Positions 29,676-41,243 of a stretch of DNA of 64,000 nucleotides are shown piece after piece (position 1 is the stretch's first letter; each line of letters opens with the position of its first letter). The DNA is from Dicyema japonicum (taxonomy: Eukaryota; Dicyemida; Rhombozoa; Dicyemidae). The position numbers and the translations under genes were made by a program. The stretch spans positions 1,751,546 to 1,815,545 of the forward strand of contig RDEW01000003.1 in assembly GCA_011109175.1 (NCBI GenBank). The letters run 5' to 3'. The notes below the pieces were generated by a model, which was not told the origin of the DNA, made no database searches, and saw only the letters and a list, made by a program, of their open reading frames with translations.

Positions 29676-30616
29676 AACTATGGCTGGCCAACTTTTTGTC
29701 TGGAAGACGTGGAAGAGTAGTCAGTGGTGATCTCAGATCTAGATCACGATTACTACCGAACGGGGTACCCCAGGGGTCTCCACTTTCACCAATTCTATTC
29801 AACCTTTTCCTACACGACCTACCTAATGATGGAGACGAAGATTCCCTGTTATTATCCTACGCAGACGACGTAGTCATTGCAATACGGAACCGCTCGACTC
29901 AAGTCGCATCCCTTAAAACTCAGACAAAATTGAACATTCTCCACGATTGGATTGCTGGCAATCGATTAACGATTTCTGCAACCAAGTCTATCTGTTCCAC
30001 ATTCACGTCGGACCGTCGTTCCAAGGATGAACCGAGTCTTTTCATTGGTCCCACTAGGATTCCAGTGACAAAGTCCCCCATTGTCCTTGGAGTCAAGTAC
30101 GACACCCTTCTCAAATTCAACTCCCACGCAACAGACATGATCACCAGGGGCCTCCAGAAAGTTAACGTTATACGCGCCCTTGTTCGGAGGACCACGAGGA
30201 ACATGGACTTTTCCGTTTCTACACTCTACCAACAAACAATCGCGCCTGCCATTGAGTATGCCTCCGTTGCATGGAGATTCGGGCTATCGGAGTCTTTGGT
30301 CCAAAGAATCAACTCGATATACCGGAAAACAATCAGTATGCTTTCCCCACGTAATGGATCAACAGTCGACCCACTACTCATGGAAGCTAAGATCCGTAGT
30401 CGTGGCTCCGGATTTCTTCGCCTCTGTGAGGAAGATGGAAATCCGCTTCGCCTAATCCTTCCCATGGCAAGAGAAAACCGATTGGATAAGAAATTCCCCT
30501 CCCCGATCGGATTCCTCTGCAAAACCGAGAGAAGGCTCTTCCGGAAAGTAGTGGGGACGATGGAGGATCACAGACGTCGAATGGCACAAGTGATTGCGAG
30601 GACTGGGATCACCTAA
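29672..30616 (+). CDS. LINE-A reverse transcriptase palm, thumb and C-terminus
   Basis: 314 residues, uninterrupted. Motifs: KLWLANFLSGRRGRVV, LLPNGVPQGSPLSPILFNLF (template/primer grip), LLSYADDVVIAIRN (catalytic YADD), NRLTISATKS, LGVKYDTLLKF, then the C-terminal helix region ending ARTGIT. The start Met is only the first one in frame; in the intact element this is the continuation of one long polyprotein. The same ..GIT end closes LINE-E and LINE-D, showing that the families are related. Confidence 0.92.
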   Translation: MKLWLANFLSGRRGRVVSGDLRSRSRLLPNGVPQGSPLSPILFNLFLHDLPNDGDEDSLLLSYADDVVIAIRNRSTQVASLKTQTKLNILHDWIAGNRLTISATKSICSTFTSDRRSKDEPSLFIGPTRIPVTKSPIVLGVKYDTLLKFNSHATDMITRGLQKVNVIRALVRRTTRNMDFSVSTLYQQTIAPAIEYASVAWRFGLSESLVQRINSIYRKTISMLSPRNGSTVDPLLMEAKIRSRGSGFLRLCEEDGNPLRLILPMARENRLDKKFPSPIGFLCKTERRLFRKVVGTMEDHRRRMAQVIARTGIT

Positions 30617-30690
30617 CTGTCTGACTCTTTTGTCTTTCTTTCTCGGTGTTCCCGGGGTTATTAAAATAAAAATAAATAAATAAATAAACA

Positions 30691-31490
30691 ATTTACAACA
30701 TATCGAAAGTGTTGAAATTCTTTCCTGATTGTAATCTCCTCTGTTCTGCAAAGCTTGCGTTCCTTTAGAATATTTTAAATCTTTTATTGTGATTATTTTG
30801 TCAGGATTTGACTCCCCCGTCTGGTTTATTCAATTTTAATTTTTTTGCTCCCGACTTCGGACACATTATCTTCCGATAACAATTCCAAAAAAGGATTTCC
30901 CATATCAATTTTGTGCAGTTTCAACCTTCCATATACGGTCAGTTTCATATACTGCTGATTGCCTTTTATTATCATGATTCTAGCAGATATGATTTCCATT
31001 TCTATTTTGTCGACACAACTTGTCCTTAGGCGATTCCTCTCACAAATAAGCCTCTTGATAATAGGCGAAACAAAATGATTAGTATTTTTGGATAAACCCT
31101 CCATGCATAGAGATTAAGATATGACTGCATGAGATTAGTGATTTCTCGACTTGCAGTATTAATATCTTTTATTATTGAAAACTCTCTCGATAGAACACAC
31201 AAATTATTGGATAAAAACCTTATAGTGGGCCCAATCCAAATGAGATATGTTGAACTTCAAGAAAACATCTTCCATAACATCAGGCCTCATACTAATAACC
31301 AATACGTGTGGAAAATGGTGCTCTCGATATCCCAGAGTTTTTGGCTTTTCCACATAGAGTTGAAGATACTAAGAATACGCCAAATTGTATCCATATTACT
31401 CTTTGTTTTCTTTAATTTCGTCTTATTGTCCACCAATAAGTCGATCTTGGAGGCCCTCGCAAGTATTGCTAGTTCATTAGATCGTCCGAG
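30691..31490. other. Unassigned, partly LINE-linker-like
   Basis: The minus ORF 30826-31104 contains FVSPIIKRLICERNRLRTSC, similar in style to LINE EN-RT linkers. The antiparallel ORFs at 31129-31515 and 31287-31505 have no recognisable family. No confident call. Confidence 0.35.
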
Positions 31491-31960
31491 GTGGATCACA
31501 CCCAAAATAACTTAAATAACCTAATAAAATATTATGTGAAAATATTCCATAAGGACCATAAAAAGAAGGATGTACCCCCGATATATCTCAGTAAACCGAA
31601 AAAAGAAGCGGATATGATTTACTTCACTGAAAACAACGTGAAAAATGTATTGAAAGCCATTAAAACAATCTATTCTAACGGACCGGATTAGATCTCAATG
31701 AACCTCCTAACGAATCTTGGGGACTATGGAATCGCTGCATTAACGAGCATGTTCGACCACTATTAACAAAAATTCTATTCCAGCCTTATGGAAGCTTGCC
31801 CACCTACGTCCAACTTTGAAACTCGGAAAAGTAAAGAAAAACCCGGATTCATACAGACCGGTCGCGTTATGTGTTCGGTGTCGAAAATTCTGGAAAGGCT
31901 GGTTTTTGTATAGAAAGGACCCACACACAAGAAAAAAATAAGTGAAGATCATTCCTTGGT
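31491..31960 (+). pseudogene. LINE-D fragment (RT entry)
   Basis: Reads NNLNNLIKYYVKIFHKDHKK, IYFTENNVKNVLKAIKTIYS then GPD, and later SKILERLVFV, the RT entry and first fingers block of LINE-D (compare 40510-40848 -). Stops and frame changes throughout, and truncated at both ends. Confidence 0.8.
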
Positions 31961-32009
31961 TCTACGATTAGTTAAAATTAACTGTTCTTTACTTAAATAA
32001 AGTGTCCTA

Positions 32010-32125
32010 CCTATGCGGAGATATAAATATTATGGCTCTTGTGAAAAAGCTGTTATATGTTGCAGATTTACCTAATGAGAAATTTCAAGTTGATCTGATC
32101 TTAAAAGGTATAGATCATTAGTAGG
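32010..32125 (+). pseudogene. Short Ginger-integrase-like fragment
   Basis: GDINIMALVKK..LPNEKFQVDLIL resembles GDINHHVFGSSPNERFQVDL of the Ginger transposase at 28.0 kb (first catalytic Asp region). Only about 40 codons. No terminal repeats. Confidence 0.5.
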
Positions 32126-32885
32126 GCAACCAGATAATTGCAATTTTCAAAATAAAAATTGCAAAGGCGTCCGTCTTCATTGTGGAAGACTCCCCGGGCA
32201 GAGATTTTAGCAGCAAGCCTTCGAAAGTATGTACCGATTGCAATTGGGCGGACATCTCCATCTCCTTTTCGGAATGCCAATAGATGTCCACAAAAAAAGA
32301 TCTCTAGCAAATTTTGGAATATCACCATTAACTATTCGAGTAAGCAGCAAGGTGATAGACGTTAACAAGGCACGGCCGGCTTCAGCAGTAGCTTCAGAGA
32401 TTAAGTCCTTTATATGGCTTGGGCGCAGTCCGTCCAGGCCTCCGCAGCTACTGGGTGCAAAAGACTTTATTCCACGCACTACTTCAAATTCCATGGGAGT
32501 AAATGCCGGGAGGTCTTCTGGCATTGTCAAGTTTTGCTGGTTCGGTGGTGGAGCAGGGTGCTTCCTTCTCAATAACTCCAAGACATCAGGGCTTCAACAG
32601 CGCTTCGTCACAAGACACTACTCTTACAGCTGCGCAAACGTCCCCTTCCATCAGTTTTCGGTTCACTCTCTCTCTCGAAATGCTTTAGAATCTTCCTGTT
32701 TACTCCCAGCTTTTGTAGACAACTGTTTGCACCGAAGTACTTATCAGGCTCGATTCCAGAGTCTTGCTGCTTTTGCTGTGGAAACAACTGGATCTGTAAG
32801 CGCGAAGACGGACGCCTTTCTCCACAGCATTGGAAGCAAACTCGCTTCAAAAAGGTGCGAGCCATGGGAGGGACTCTGGTAACGC
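32126..32885 (-). pseudogene. RLE-type LINE fragment (RT N-terminal part)
   Basis: The minus frame 32207-32581 reads MELLRRKHPAPPPNQQN, FEVVRGIKSFAPSSCGGLDG, LRPSHIKDLISEATAEAGRA, colinear with LELLRRKHPCAPED.. and GIDGLRPGHIKDLTAEATAE of the full-length element. The left end reads ..KRRWRCPPNCNRYILSKACC then FRRLAAK. It is truncated before the catalytic palm and divergent enough to represent a second subfamily. Confidence 0.85.
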
Positions 32886-33240
32886 CTTCGCCATTCTGTC
32901 ATCCTATTATTGTCTAAATCATTTATTTGTTAAATAAAACGTGAATATTAAAAAAAAAAGTTGCAAATAAAAATTTTTTAATTGTAAAAAATAGCAGTAT
33001 GGAAAAATAAACGAAATTATTTATTGTAATACGGAATTAAATATTCCTGAACATTTTCAGGTTTAAAGTTCGATCTTTAGTAATACTTTTCGTCTAAAAA
33101 GAGATATCAACCCTTTCAACTGAGGCTGAGCTTCCGCAACAATTTCGATGGAATGAGTAAATTTCTGGTGAAAGATTTTTATTTGAGAAATCAAGAATAC
33201 CAGATTTTTGAAGCTTTTTTTGATATATAATTTTTTTGCA
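32886..33240. other. AT-rich spacer
   Basis: Nothing recognised. Confidence 0.4.
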
Positions 33241-33244
33241 ATTT

Positions 33245-34200
33245 TTTAAATTGCACCGATCTGATGAAAATTCTGATCTGTTCAGATCTGTATCTTGTGA
33301 AGGTATTCTTGTAGTCTTTCTGATGCCTTTAGGATATCTTGATCGCGGGATCCGATTAATAGGTCATCAGCATATGATAGGAGGAAATCGTCTTTATTAT
33401 CGGGTTGTGGTAAATCGGACATGTATAAGTAAAATAAGGGTGATAAAGTGGAATCTTATGGGACACCATTGGGTAGTAATCTTGAAACTGATTTGATCCC
33501 ATCCATGTATAACCGGGACCTTCTTTTATTGATGAAGTTAGCAAGCCAAAGATTTATATTGGGGTTGACGAGGAAGGCAAACAATTTCCGGGTAAGGATT
33601 TTCCTTGAGACAGAGTCGAAGGCTTTTTGTAAATCGATCAAGCAAAGGACTGTTTTGAGGTGACGAGGATTTTTGTTAAAACATTCAATGATAAATTGGT
33701 TGAGGGAAGTTAGGTGGGTAGAATTTGAATAACCCCTTTTGAATCTATGTTATGAGGATGAAAAAGGAAGGGACGGGATTATAAAAATAAGAATCAATTT
33801 TTCCAATAATTTTGAGTGCATAGTAAAGAGATTGGTCGAAATGATGCAGGATTGTCCTTAGGCTTCCCAGGCTATAGGATTGGGCGTATATAGGACAGTT
33901 TCCAAATAGTTGGGAATTGTATTCATGTTTATTGAATAGTTGAAAATCACTGTGATTGCATCAATCGCAATAGGTCCAAGGTGTTTTAGTAAGATAACAG
34001 AGATAGAATCAGTCCCACGTGAGAGGGAAGAATTCATCCTCTTCAAACCCTCACTGAGATCTGAATTTGAGATAAAGTTAATCGGCTGGGTTCTCTTTGG
34101 TGTCATTGAGGATAAATAAGGACCATCCAAATTTCCTGAAAGTTTTGTGGCTTATAGTATGTTTTGACTATGTTTTGTTCTTCCCTTATGGTAATGGTTG
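33245..34200 (-). pseudogene. LINE-D copy 1 (RT fingers and palm, no 3' end)
   Basis: Minus strand pieces: FISNSDLSEGLKRMNSSLSR then GTDSISVILLKHLGP (entry), IDLQKAFDSVSRKILTRKLF (first Asp block), INLWLANFINKRRSRLYMDG, SRLLPNGVP, and an LSYADDLLIGSRDQDI block near 33330-33400. It stops before the thumb, so the 3' end is missing, unusual for LINEs, which normally lose their 5' end. It abuts the 3' end of a second LINE-D copy. Confidence 0.85.
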
Positions 34201-34204
34201 GCAT

Positions 34205-35200
34205 TTTTTTAATTTATTTAACCCAAGACCACGGTAAAACCAAACTAATAATCACGTGATCCCGATGGATTCTAACAGAGACCTCATCTTTGCCCAATGT
34301 TCTTCCTTCATGCCCGCGCATGAACGTACAGGAATTTTCAGGGCCACCTTCCGTGATCTGGAGTCTAGTCTCATAAGGGCCTCCAGAGGCGTAGGTCCGG
34401 TTCGGTGATCATCACAAATCCAACGTTCAGTTACTCTGTAAGCCCTCTTTTGCATTTTCTCAATTTTCCTCATATTTGTCCAAGATATGGACGGTCCCCA
34501 CGAGGCGCATGTACTGTCTTTACATGTTCATCAGGACCGGGGGAGTACCAATCTTCCATATTCCTGATAAATTTTTTAATACATTCTGTTTCTTCTCGCA
34601 TTTCAATAGAATGCTATTTACGTGTGGTGTCATATCAAGTGTCACATCCAAGATTCCCTCAAAGGGATGTCGACCTTGTTTAACTTAAAAATGACTTTTT
34701 TCCTTCCCAATTTTTGTCCGAAATAAATGGGACGTGGAGGACTTTTCTTCATTCACCATGAGCCGGTTTTCCATTATCCAGTCGTTTAGCCAGTCCAGGT
34801 AATTTGTAATCTTCCTGTGGCCTTCTGGATGTCCCGATCTTGAGAGACCAAGACAATATCATCCGCATAAGAAAGTAGAACGTCGTTATCAGATTTCAGA
34901 GTAGGGAGATCGGTTAAAGAAGGTTAAACATAGCAGATGATAAAGGAAATCTTTGAAAGACTCCGTAGGGGAGGAGACGTGAGATGGATTTCAATCCTCC
35001 GAGGATACAAGTCCCCTTCGTCTGATTAGGAAGTTAGTGATCCAAAGCTTGAGCTTCCCTGAGATCTCTGATTGAAATGCTTAGTATCTTCCTCGAGACT
35101 GAGTCAAAAGCTTTATGTATGTCAATCGAGCAGAGCACTGTTTTAAAGTGTCTCGGCTTAGTTATGAATCCGACTCAATATTTGTACGTAGCCGGAATGT
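34205..35200 (-). mobile_element. LINE-D copy 2, 5'-truncated
   Basis: Ends with LLESIGIT and the 3' signature ATCGGGATCACGTGATTATT..CCGTGGTCTTGGGTTAAATA. Contains RT palm remnants with the SYADDIVLVSRDRDI block near 34850-34885, and AYRVTERWICDDHRTGPTPL in the C-terminal region. Frame changes throughout. Confidence 0.85.
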
Positions 35201-35375
35201 TGTCTAGTCCGTGAGAGTACAAAGACTTTCAATTCACCTACCAAAGAAAGCCTTACTAAATCTTAACGGTTTCAATAATTATTACCATCAGGATCACAAA
35301 GAGAAATAGTTTCAATAAAGAAATTTAATAGAATATGTTAGTATAACCAGAAAAGTAAGTCTAGTAAAAATAAAT

Positions 35376-37312
35376 CTAATCAGAATCCTTTATATCAATT
35401 AATTTCGAAAAATCTAAGAATAACATCGATATCTGTTTAAGTATTGATGTAGCAGAATCCAATGCTTCTTTACTTTTGATCATATTATTAATTACACCGC
35501 GATATGACTTCATTTCTAATATTTATTTTATTAAAACAAACTGCATGCAAGATCATTAATATAGTCTATCAATTTTTGTGACTTTTTGCAAGTTAAATGA
35601 TTAAATTCTTCCAGAACGGCCAAATAGCAGCTTAATCGTTGATACGCATCAGAATGTAACTGGATGAACGAATAACTGTCATTGGTGCATGAAGAGATGG
35701 TCTCGGCCTTCATATTCAGTATATCACCTAAATAATAAAAAATGGCAAAACCGCAAATATTAAAAAACACATGTATATCAACAACTTTTGCAGCTAAAGT
35801 GATCGAATATGAAAATTGATTCTTCCAGTGATCAATTTCATTCTCCATATCATCTTTGTTCCTACAATTAATTATTGAATTCATAATCTCTTCCATGGAA
35901 ACAATCGACCGAAGAAGTTTGAGGGAAACTAAGGATAAATAAACCTCAAAACTTGACTTATCAGTACTGGTAATGGAAATGAAATAAAAGGCATTCAATA
36001 GAGAACGATTATATATTCTTATATCATCCACTTTAGAGGCCAATTCTTCCCACGATTCCTAAGTAATTAAAATTGTCTCAGCTAACTGTAACAACACACT
36101 GAATTAATTCTTCAATTGGATAGTGGGCCAGGTAAATACTCTCCGCTAAATTTTGACAGGCTATTTTAGATAAAGACCTCCTCAATTCCAATAATGAATC
36201 GTTCAGTATCTTCAAAGACGCTAAACTATTTAATGTTTATAACTAATCTCCACCTTATCGGTTCATTCTGATCTCCACGTGTTTTATATGGAAGAGAACA
36301 AGTAATCTGACACATTTAAAAATGGGTCAACCTCATGACATAGTTTTAAAACCTGAGCTTCAATTCACGATCAGTACATTCACTTATCATAAAAATGCTT
36401 ATCGGGATAACGCGCGTAATAATCTCCCGAATTGAATCACATTTAACCACATTGGACACACTCTCCCCCACTGAATAAATTTCATTTAGCTTCTATAAGG
36501 AAAACTGGAATACATTTTCTTCATATCTTGTCAAAATGGAGGCATTATAAGGACAGTAATCATTATATAATTCTTAATGCTTGTACAAAAGAGCCAGTCT
36601 CCTCAAGTTTTTATAAATTTCGTCGGATATATAACCAATTTGACCCTAATTTGCATATCCCAGGCATACAATTGAAACACTTGCATCAACCGGGTCTAGA
36701 AATTGCTTCAAATCATTCATTAATTGGTTGATGGAGCAAATAGACTTGGAAATTCTTCCAGCCTGAAATGGACAGCAGTTCACTTTGCCTCAATTTTGAA
36801 TTATTGATTACTTCCGAGACTGTACTCTGAAGCTCCTGATAAACTTACTATATCACAAACTTCTAATTCAGCACAATCGACGGATACATGTGAAAGAAAA
36901 TTCCGTACTAGAGTCGAAGCTCTGGCACACTGACAAGCAAACAAGCGACATTTGTTGTCATCAATCACTAACAGTATCTAAAATATATTCAAAAACTTTA
37001 ACATGTGCTAGGGATATAACAATTTTCTTGATTGACTCAAAAAGCATGTGACTGTCCATTAAATCATGTGGGTCATCCATTCTTTCCGATAGATTATTTA
37101 AAAGACTGTCTAGAATAGTGCAAGCATCTGAAATCTCCTCTAGCATAATCTTGGAAGTAATTAAATCCAATTACCGAATCTCCCTTTTTCTCTTTCATGG
37201 CATAGTGCGTTATTGCCTTAGCAGATTTAATAACTGAGTCGATCGGCCGCTTATCAACAGAATTTTTATTTTGATCATTAAATCCTAGTCCCTTTGTACA
37301 AAACTCGCACAT
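35376..37312 (-). CDS. Unidentified helical protein with tiny introns
   Basis: Minus-strand spliced gene. First exon MCEFCTKGLGFNDQNKNSVD ... MKEKKGDS, then a 25-nt intron, then IMLEEISDACTILDSLLNNL ... YILDTVSD; a further segment near 36850-36940 reads CRLFACQCARASTLVRNFLS. The last large exon (from 36043) includes KVDDIRIYNRSLLNAFYFIS and ends DYINDLAC. A 26-nt intron there leads to KMKSYRGVINNMIKSKEALD and a stop at 35376. The composition is mostly alpha-helical, with many charged residues and several cysteines. I recognise no family. The start is the first Met of the 5' exon, and the middle exons (36050-36850) are not fully resolved. Confidence 0.6.
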
Positions 37313-37319
37313 CTATTAA

Positions 37320-39235
37320 GGATTATTAAAATATAGTTCACATAATTCTAATTATTAAAAATGCCTTAATAATAATCAAAGTCGAAAATAAAAGATAGTG
37401 GTACTCAGATAAGATCATAAATACACAAAAAGGTCATATACCGTGACATAGATGGGATCGACGATTTTTTGCAAAATTTTGAGTTCATAGCCGCAATCCA
37501 TTTGAAATAACAAGCCTATTAATTAATGTTAGTCGGAAATTAGTCATTTAAATTAATAAGGTTATTACAACTAACAACTTAAAGAAAGGTCAATTGTTTC
37601 TATTTAAAAAATATATTATATTTTTTAAATTAAATATTTTTATATTTAATTTATATTATAATATTTTAATTACTATTTATTTTTAATTGTTTTGCTATAA
37701 AACAATTTTTAATTTAAACACTTAATAATCGAAATATAATTTTAGCTCTACTACCACCTTAAGGACGAATTCTCAATGAAACTCTCTATTATAATTTAAT
37801 TAGTAGTATATAGTTCAACATTTCTCAACGAGATCCCTAACAATTTTAAAATAAATAAAATAAAAATATAAATTCGAATTTGAATTATTTCGTGTTTTTC
37901 ATTTTTCTAAAATGACGTGTGTTGAGATGTTTCCATTTGACAAGGCATTATTTTAATTTTAAATTAACCACGAAATTAGATATTTTTTGTGGACTTTTAA
38001 AAACTTTTTTTCTGTTAAATTTATTGTCTTGATATATCAGTTCTATTAGAAATCATGTAATGATTTTAAAATTCCTAGATTTCATTAGGGAATTTAAAAA
38101 AGTAGATTATTCAAGGAGAGTCACGGATTTAAAAGACCTAAAATGTTAAACAAATGTGATTTCGAGACGATTAAAGAGTTCATACTGCTTCGGTCTTGTT
38201 TATTCCTTAGAAGACTTTATAAGAATTAGTGAAAGATGTTTAATAGAAGCAACATTGTGAGCGTTGACATGAATGTCAAATGAACTTAACGTCACCATAA
38301 AAAATATATTACTTTATTAATAATTTCAAATAATCAATTCGAAGGGTCTTACGGTAACCTGACTGTGTGGTTATTCCCTCTCAGATTCTCTCAAATTATT
38401 AGCATCGCCAGTTCTTGTAGAAATCCGATTCCCTAGCCGACCCAGGAATTCAAGCGTCGAAGGCGTAGGAAGTAATTATCCCAGTCTTCAGAATTATGCG
38501 TACTAATGCCCGATCCTCATGGAAAAGCCATGAGGAGTTAGTCTTACTGCTGGAGGTCATCATCGTAAATGAGATCAAAGTCATAAATGGAGAGCTCAAT
38601 TTTGATCGTTACCACTTTTGTGAGATGGAAGGAAACAGCGACTGCCAGAACAGGGAGGTGTTATTTCACAGATGTAACCCAAAGACATTATAATTACAAA
38701 TCATTAAGTCACAAGTCTAAATGTATCTGGTAATTGATATCATGGAGAATGGTTGGAGATTTTTATTCAAATCTCATGATACCTGTTTCCATGACCTCTT
38801 CATATTCTGTTCTAACCGAAATTCTACTTCGGACGTTTACAAAACAACCAACCAAGATCAACTAAAGACTTTTTGACAGAATGGGGTTTAAACTGCAATC
38901 ATCTAAATAGCCAACCAACATTCACCAAGTAATGGAGACAAACTATGAGTTTTTTCGGTTTCCCCACGTGTTCCAACACTGTGGACCATTCCACCGGATA
39001 TCAGTTGTGACCCATACCATAAAGGATGAAATGAAATTATTCAAAGACCAAGGGTGAATCCAAACTGACTAATTCTGTAATTCTCACACGTTCTAGTAGA
39101 GTTTTCATCTAGGCACAGTGATCCAGGAAGCTAAGGTCAAAGTCAGAATTAGTCGCCAGGGAGTGAAGTAGTCTCCTGATGGAATGAAGAGATGGATCCT
39201 TTTGAATACCAGCTAGGCATTGGGGGTTGATACTA
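37320..39235. other. 1.9 kb AT-rich, no gene recognised
   Basis: Very AT-rich at 37560-38160, with homopolymer-like stretches. A 65-residue plus ORF (38496-38693) has no family motif. No repeats with clear ends. Confidence 0.45.
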
Positions 39236-39244
39236 GACGAGTAA

Positions 39245-40985
39245 GTGGGTTATTATTTATTTAACACCCAAGACCACGATAAAACCAAACTAATTATCAC
39301 GTGATCCCGATGCGTTCCACCAAAATCTCCATTCTTTCCCGGTGCTCCTCCCTCGTCCCCACACAAGCTCGTACTGGGCGGCTGACTGTATTTGCCACCT
39401 TCCCGCATGCCGGAGTTTAGTTTGATAAGGGCCTCCAGAGTAGTCGGTCCGGTTCTGTGTCTCCCACATGTTTACCGCTCCGTGATCCTGAAAGCCTTCT
39501 TTTGTACGTCCTCGATTTTCTTAGTATTCGTCCATGATAATGAAGGTCCCCACGAAGCACACGCGTACGAGAAGCATGGTTCAATGTATTGTCTGTAGAT
39601 ATTCATCAAGACCGGGTGGGTACCAATCTTCCACATTCCAGATATTTCAATACATTGATTTTTTTCTCGCACTTCTGAACAATGTTTGCCACGTGTGGTG
39701 ACAAACATAAGTGCGTATCCAGTGTCACGCCCAGGATTTTCTGACATTTGCTTAACGGGATTTCAACGTTGTCCAATTTTAACCTGACAGTCATCTTCCC
39801 CAACTATCTGTCCAAAGTAAACATAGACGTGACCGACTTTCTGGAATTTATCGTGAGTCGGTTCTTCATAACCCAGGCGTTGAGTCGGTCCAGGTTAATT
39901 TGTAATCTTTCTGTAGCATTTTGGATATCCCGATCACGCGAGGCCAAAACAATGTCGTCCGCATATGAGAGTAGAACATCGTTGTTGGATTCCGGTGTCG
40001 GGAGGTCGACCAGGTATAAATTGAATAAGCGAAGATAAAGGAGATCCTTGGGGGACAGCGCTTGGGAGAAACGCGAGACTGATTTCAGTCTCCGAGGACA
40101 TACACGTCCCTCCGTCCACTTAAGAAATTTGTTATCCAAAGTTTAAGCTTCCCCGGGATCTCCGACTGGAAAATTTTCTTTAATAATATTTTTCTCGAAA
40201 TAGAATCAAGAGCCTTGTTAATATCAATGAACATAAGACTGTCTTCAAATGCCTTAGTTTGTTTGAAAATCCATCTCTAATGAAGTCGGTTAATTTCTGT
40301 AGGTACGTTGATGTAGAACAATCGCTCTTGAATCCGTGTTGAAAATCCTTTTTCTAGTAAGAAAGCCTTGATTCTCCCAAGCACAAGTCTCTCCAGGATT
40401 TTCGATACGGAACATAACAATGACACAGGTCTAAATGATGCCGGATCTCCCTTAGGTTTTCCAAGTTTCAGTATAGGTCGGATATTGGCTTGCTTCCATG
40501 ACAACGGTATTACATTACAATTAATTGAATAGTTAAAATCGACGTTAGAATACCGACTCCCATATCTCCAAGGTTCTTCAATAACACTACTGGAATGTTG
40601 TCAGGACCGGCAGAGTACGTTGTTTTTGTAAAACGCAGCGCATTCTTCACGTCTTCGTCCGAGAAGTAAACTGGGTTAGAATCCTTTTCAGTTTTTTTGC
40701 GTGAAGTGAGAAGCACTTCCGATTCCCTGTGTTCTTTGTACGAACTTTTTGTGTAGAATTTTATCAAATTGTTAACGTCTCGTTGAGTATAGTCATCCTC
40801 GGGGGAAGTTTCTTCGCCCTTTGCAACATTTCGGATGGCTTTCCACACTTCTCCGGTACTACGGTTGCGATTTACCTTTGTAAAAATCCGCTTCTTGTTT
40901 CTTGTTTCGTAGAGGACTGACCAATCAATTTTTGATGAAAGCGACGATGAGCAAAGTGTTACATCCGGTGAGGTAGGCTGATCAA
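39245..40985 (-). mobile_element. LINE-D copy 3, 5'-truncated at the endonuclease end
   Basis: Minus strand. 3' signature ATCGGGATCACGTGATAATT and GGTCTTGGGTGTTAAATAAA at the left. Contains thumb/C-terminus (ASWGPSLSWTNTKKIEDVQK), LLSYADDIVLASRDRDIQNA, RT fingers (LGKPKGDPASFRPVSLL) and entry (YFSDEDVKNALRFTKTTYSA then GPDNIPVVLL), and linker up to a TSPDVTLCSSSL block, the very end of the endonuclease, at about 40960. Several frameshifts. The right end abuts the direct repeat R1. Confidence 0.9.
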
Positions 40986-40989
40986 GTCA

Positions 40990-41243
40990 ATTGCAAGTCA
41001 ATAAGCATTATTTCAAAAAGTAGACACAATTAGTTTTTAGGTCAATGAAGCCAGAACTTTAATTTTTTGAAACCGATTTTTGGAAGTATAAATATTTTTA
41101 ATCTCACCTATTTAGTATTCCCCAATCAGCTTGTCAGCTATTCATAGGATAATGCAAATTCTAAGCCTTTGTTTTCTGACGCAGGATTTTTAGCTCTAGA
41201 AACTAGCATAGCCTTAGAATTTTAGACATATTTGTCATTATTA
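40990..41243. repeat. Direct repeat R1 (about 250 bp)
   Basis: Begins ATTGCAAGTCAATAAGCATT and ends GACATATTTGTCATTATTA. It is repeated in the same orientation, with roughly one mismatch in ten bases by eye, at 42743-42988. Non-coding. Confidence 0.9.

Larger units (their letters stand above)
25664..30690 (+). mobile_element. LINE-A, near-complete, split by a Ginger transposon
   Basis: About 3.0 kb of LINE plus a 2.0-kb DNA transposon. Order: HDV-like ribozyme 25674-25733, 2A leader, endonuclease (to about 26520), linker, RT fingers (27120-27232, then 29239-29650), RT palm/thumb (29650-30616), 3' signature GGGATCACCTAACTGTC..CCCGGGGTTATT and (AAAT)n tail. Frames change near 26090, 26415 and 29650, so this copy is inactive, yet it stays close to the copies at 1-1121 and 12484-13510. 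Motifs place it among APE-type LINEs of the Jockey/CR1/Ingi assemblage; the exact clade needs a tree. Confidence 0.93.

Noticed and set aside
31129-31515. 128-residue ORF as a membrane protein gene
   Set aside because: Overlaps an antisense ORF of similar length, has no family motif, and lies in a zone with LINE-linker remnants.
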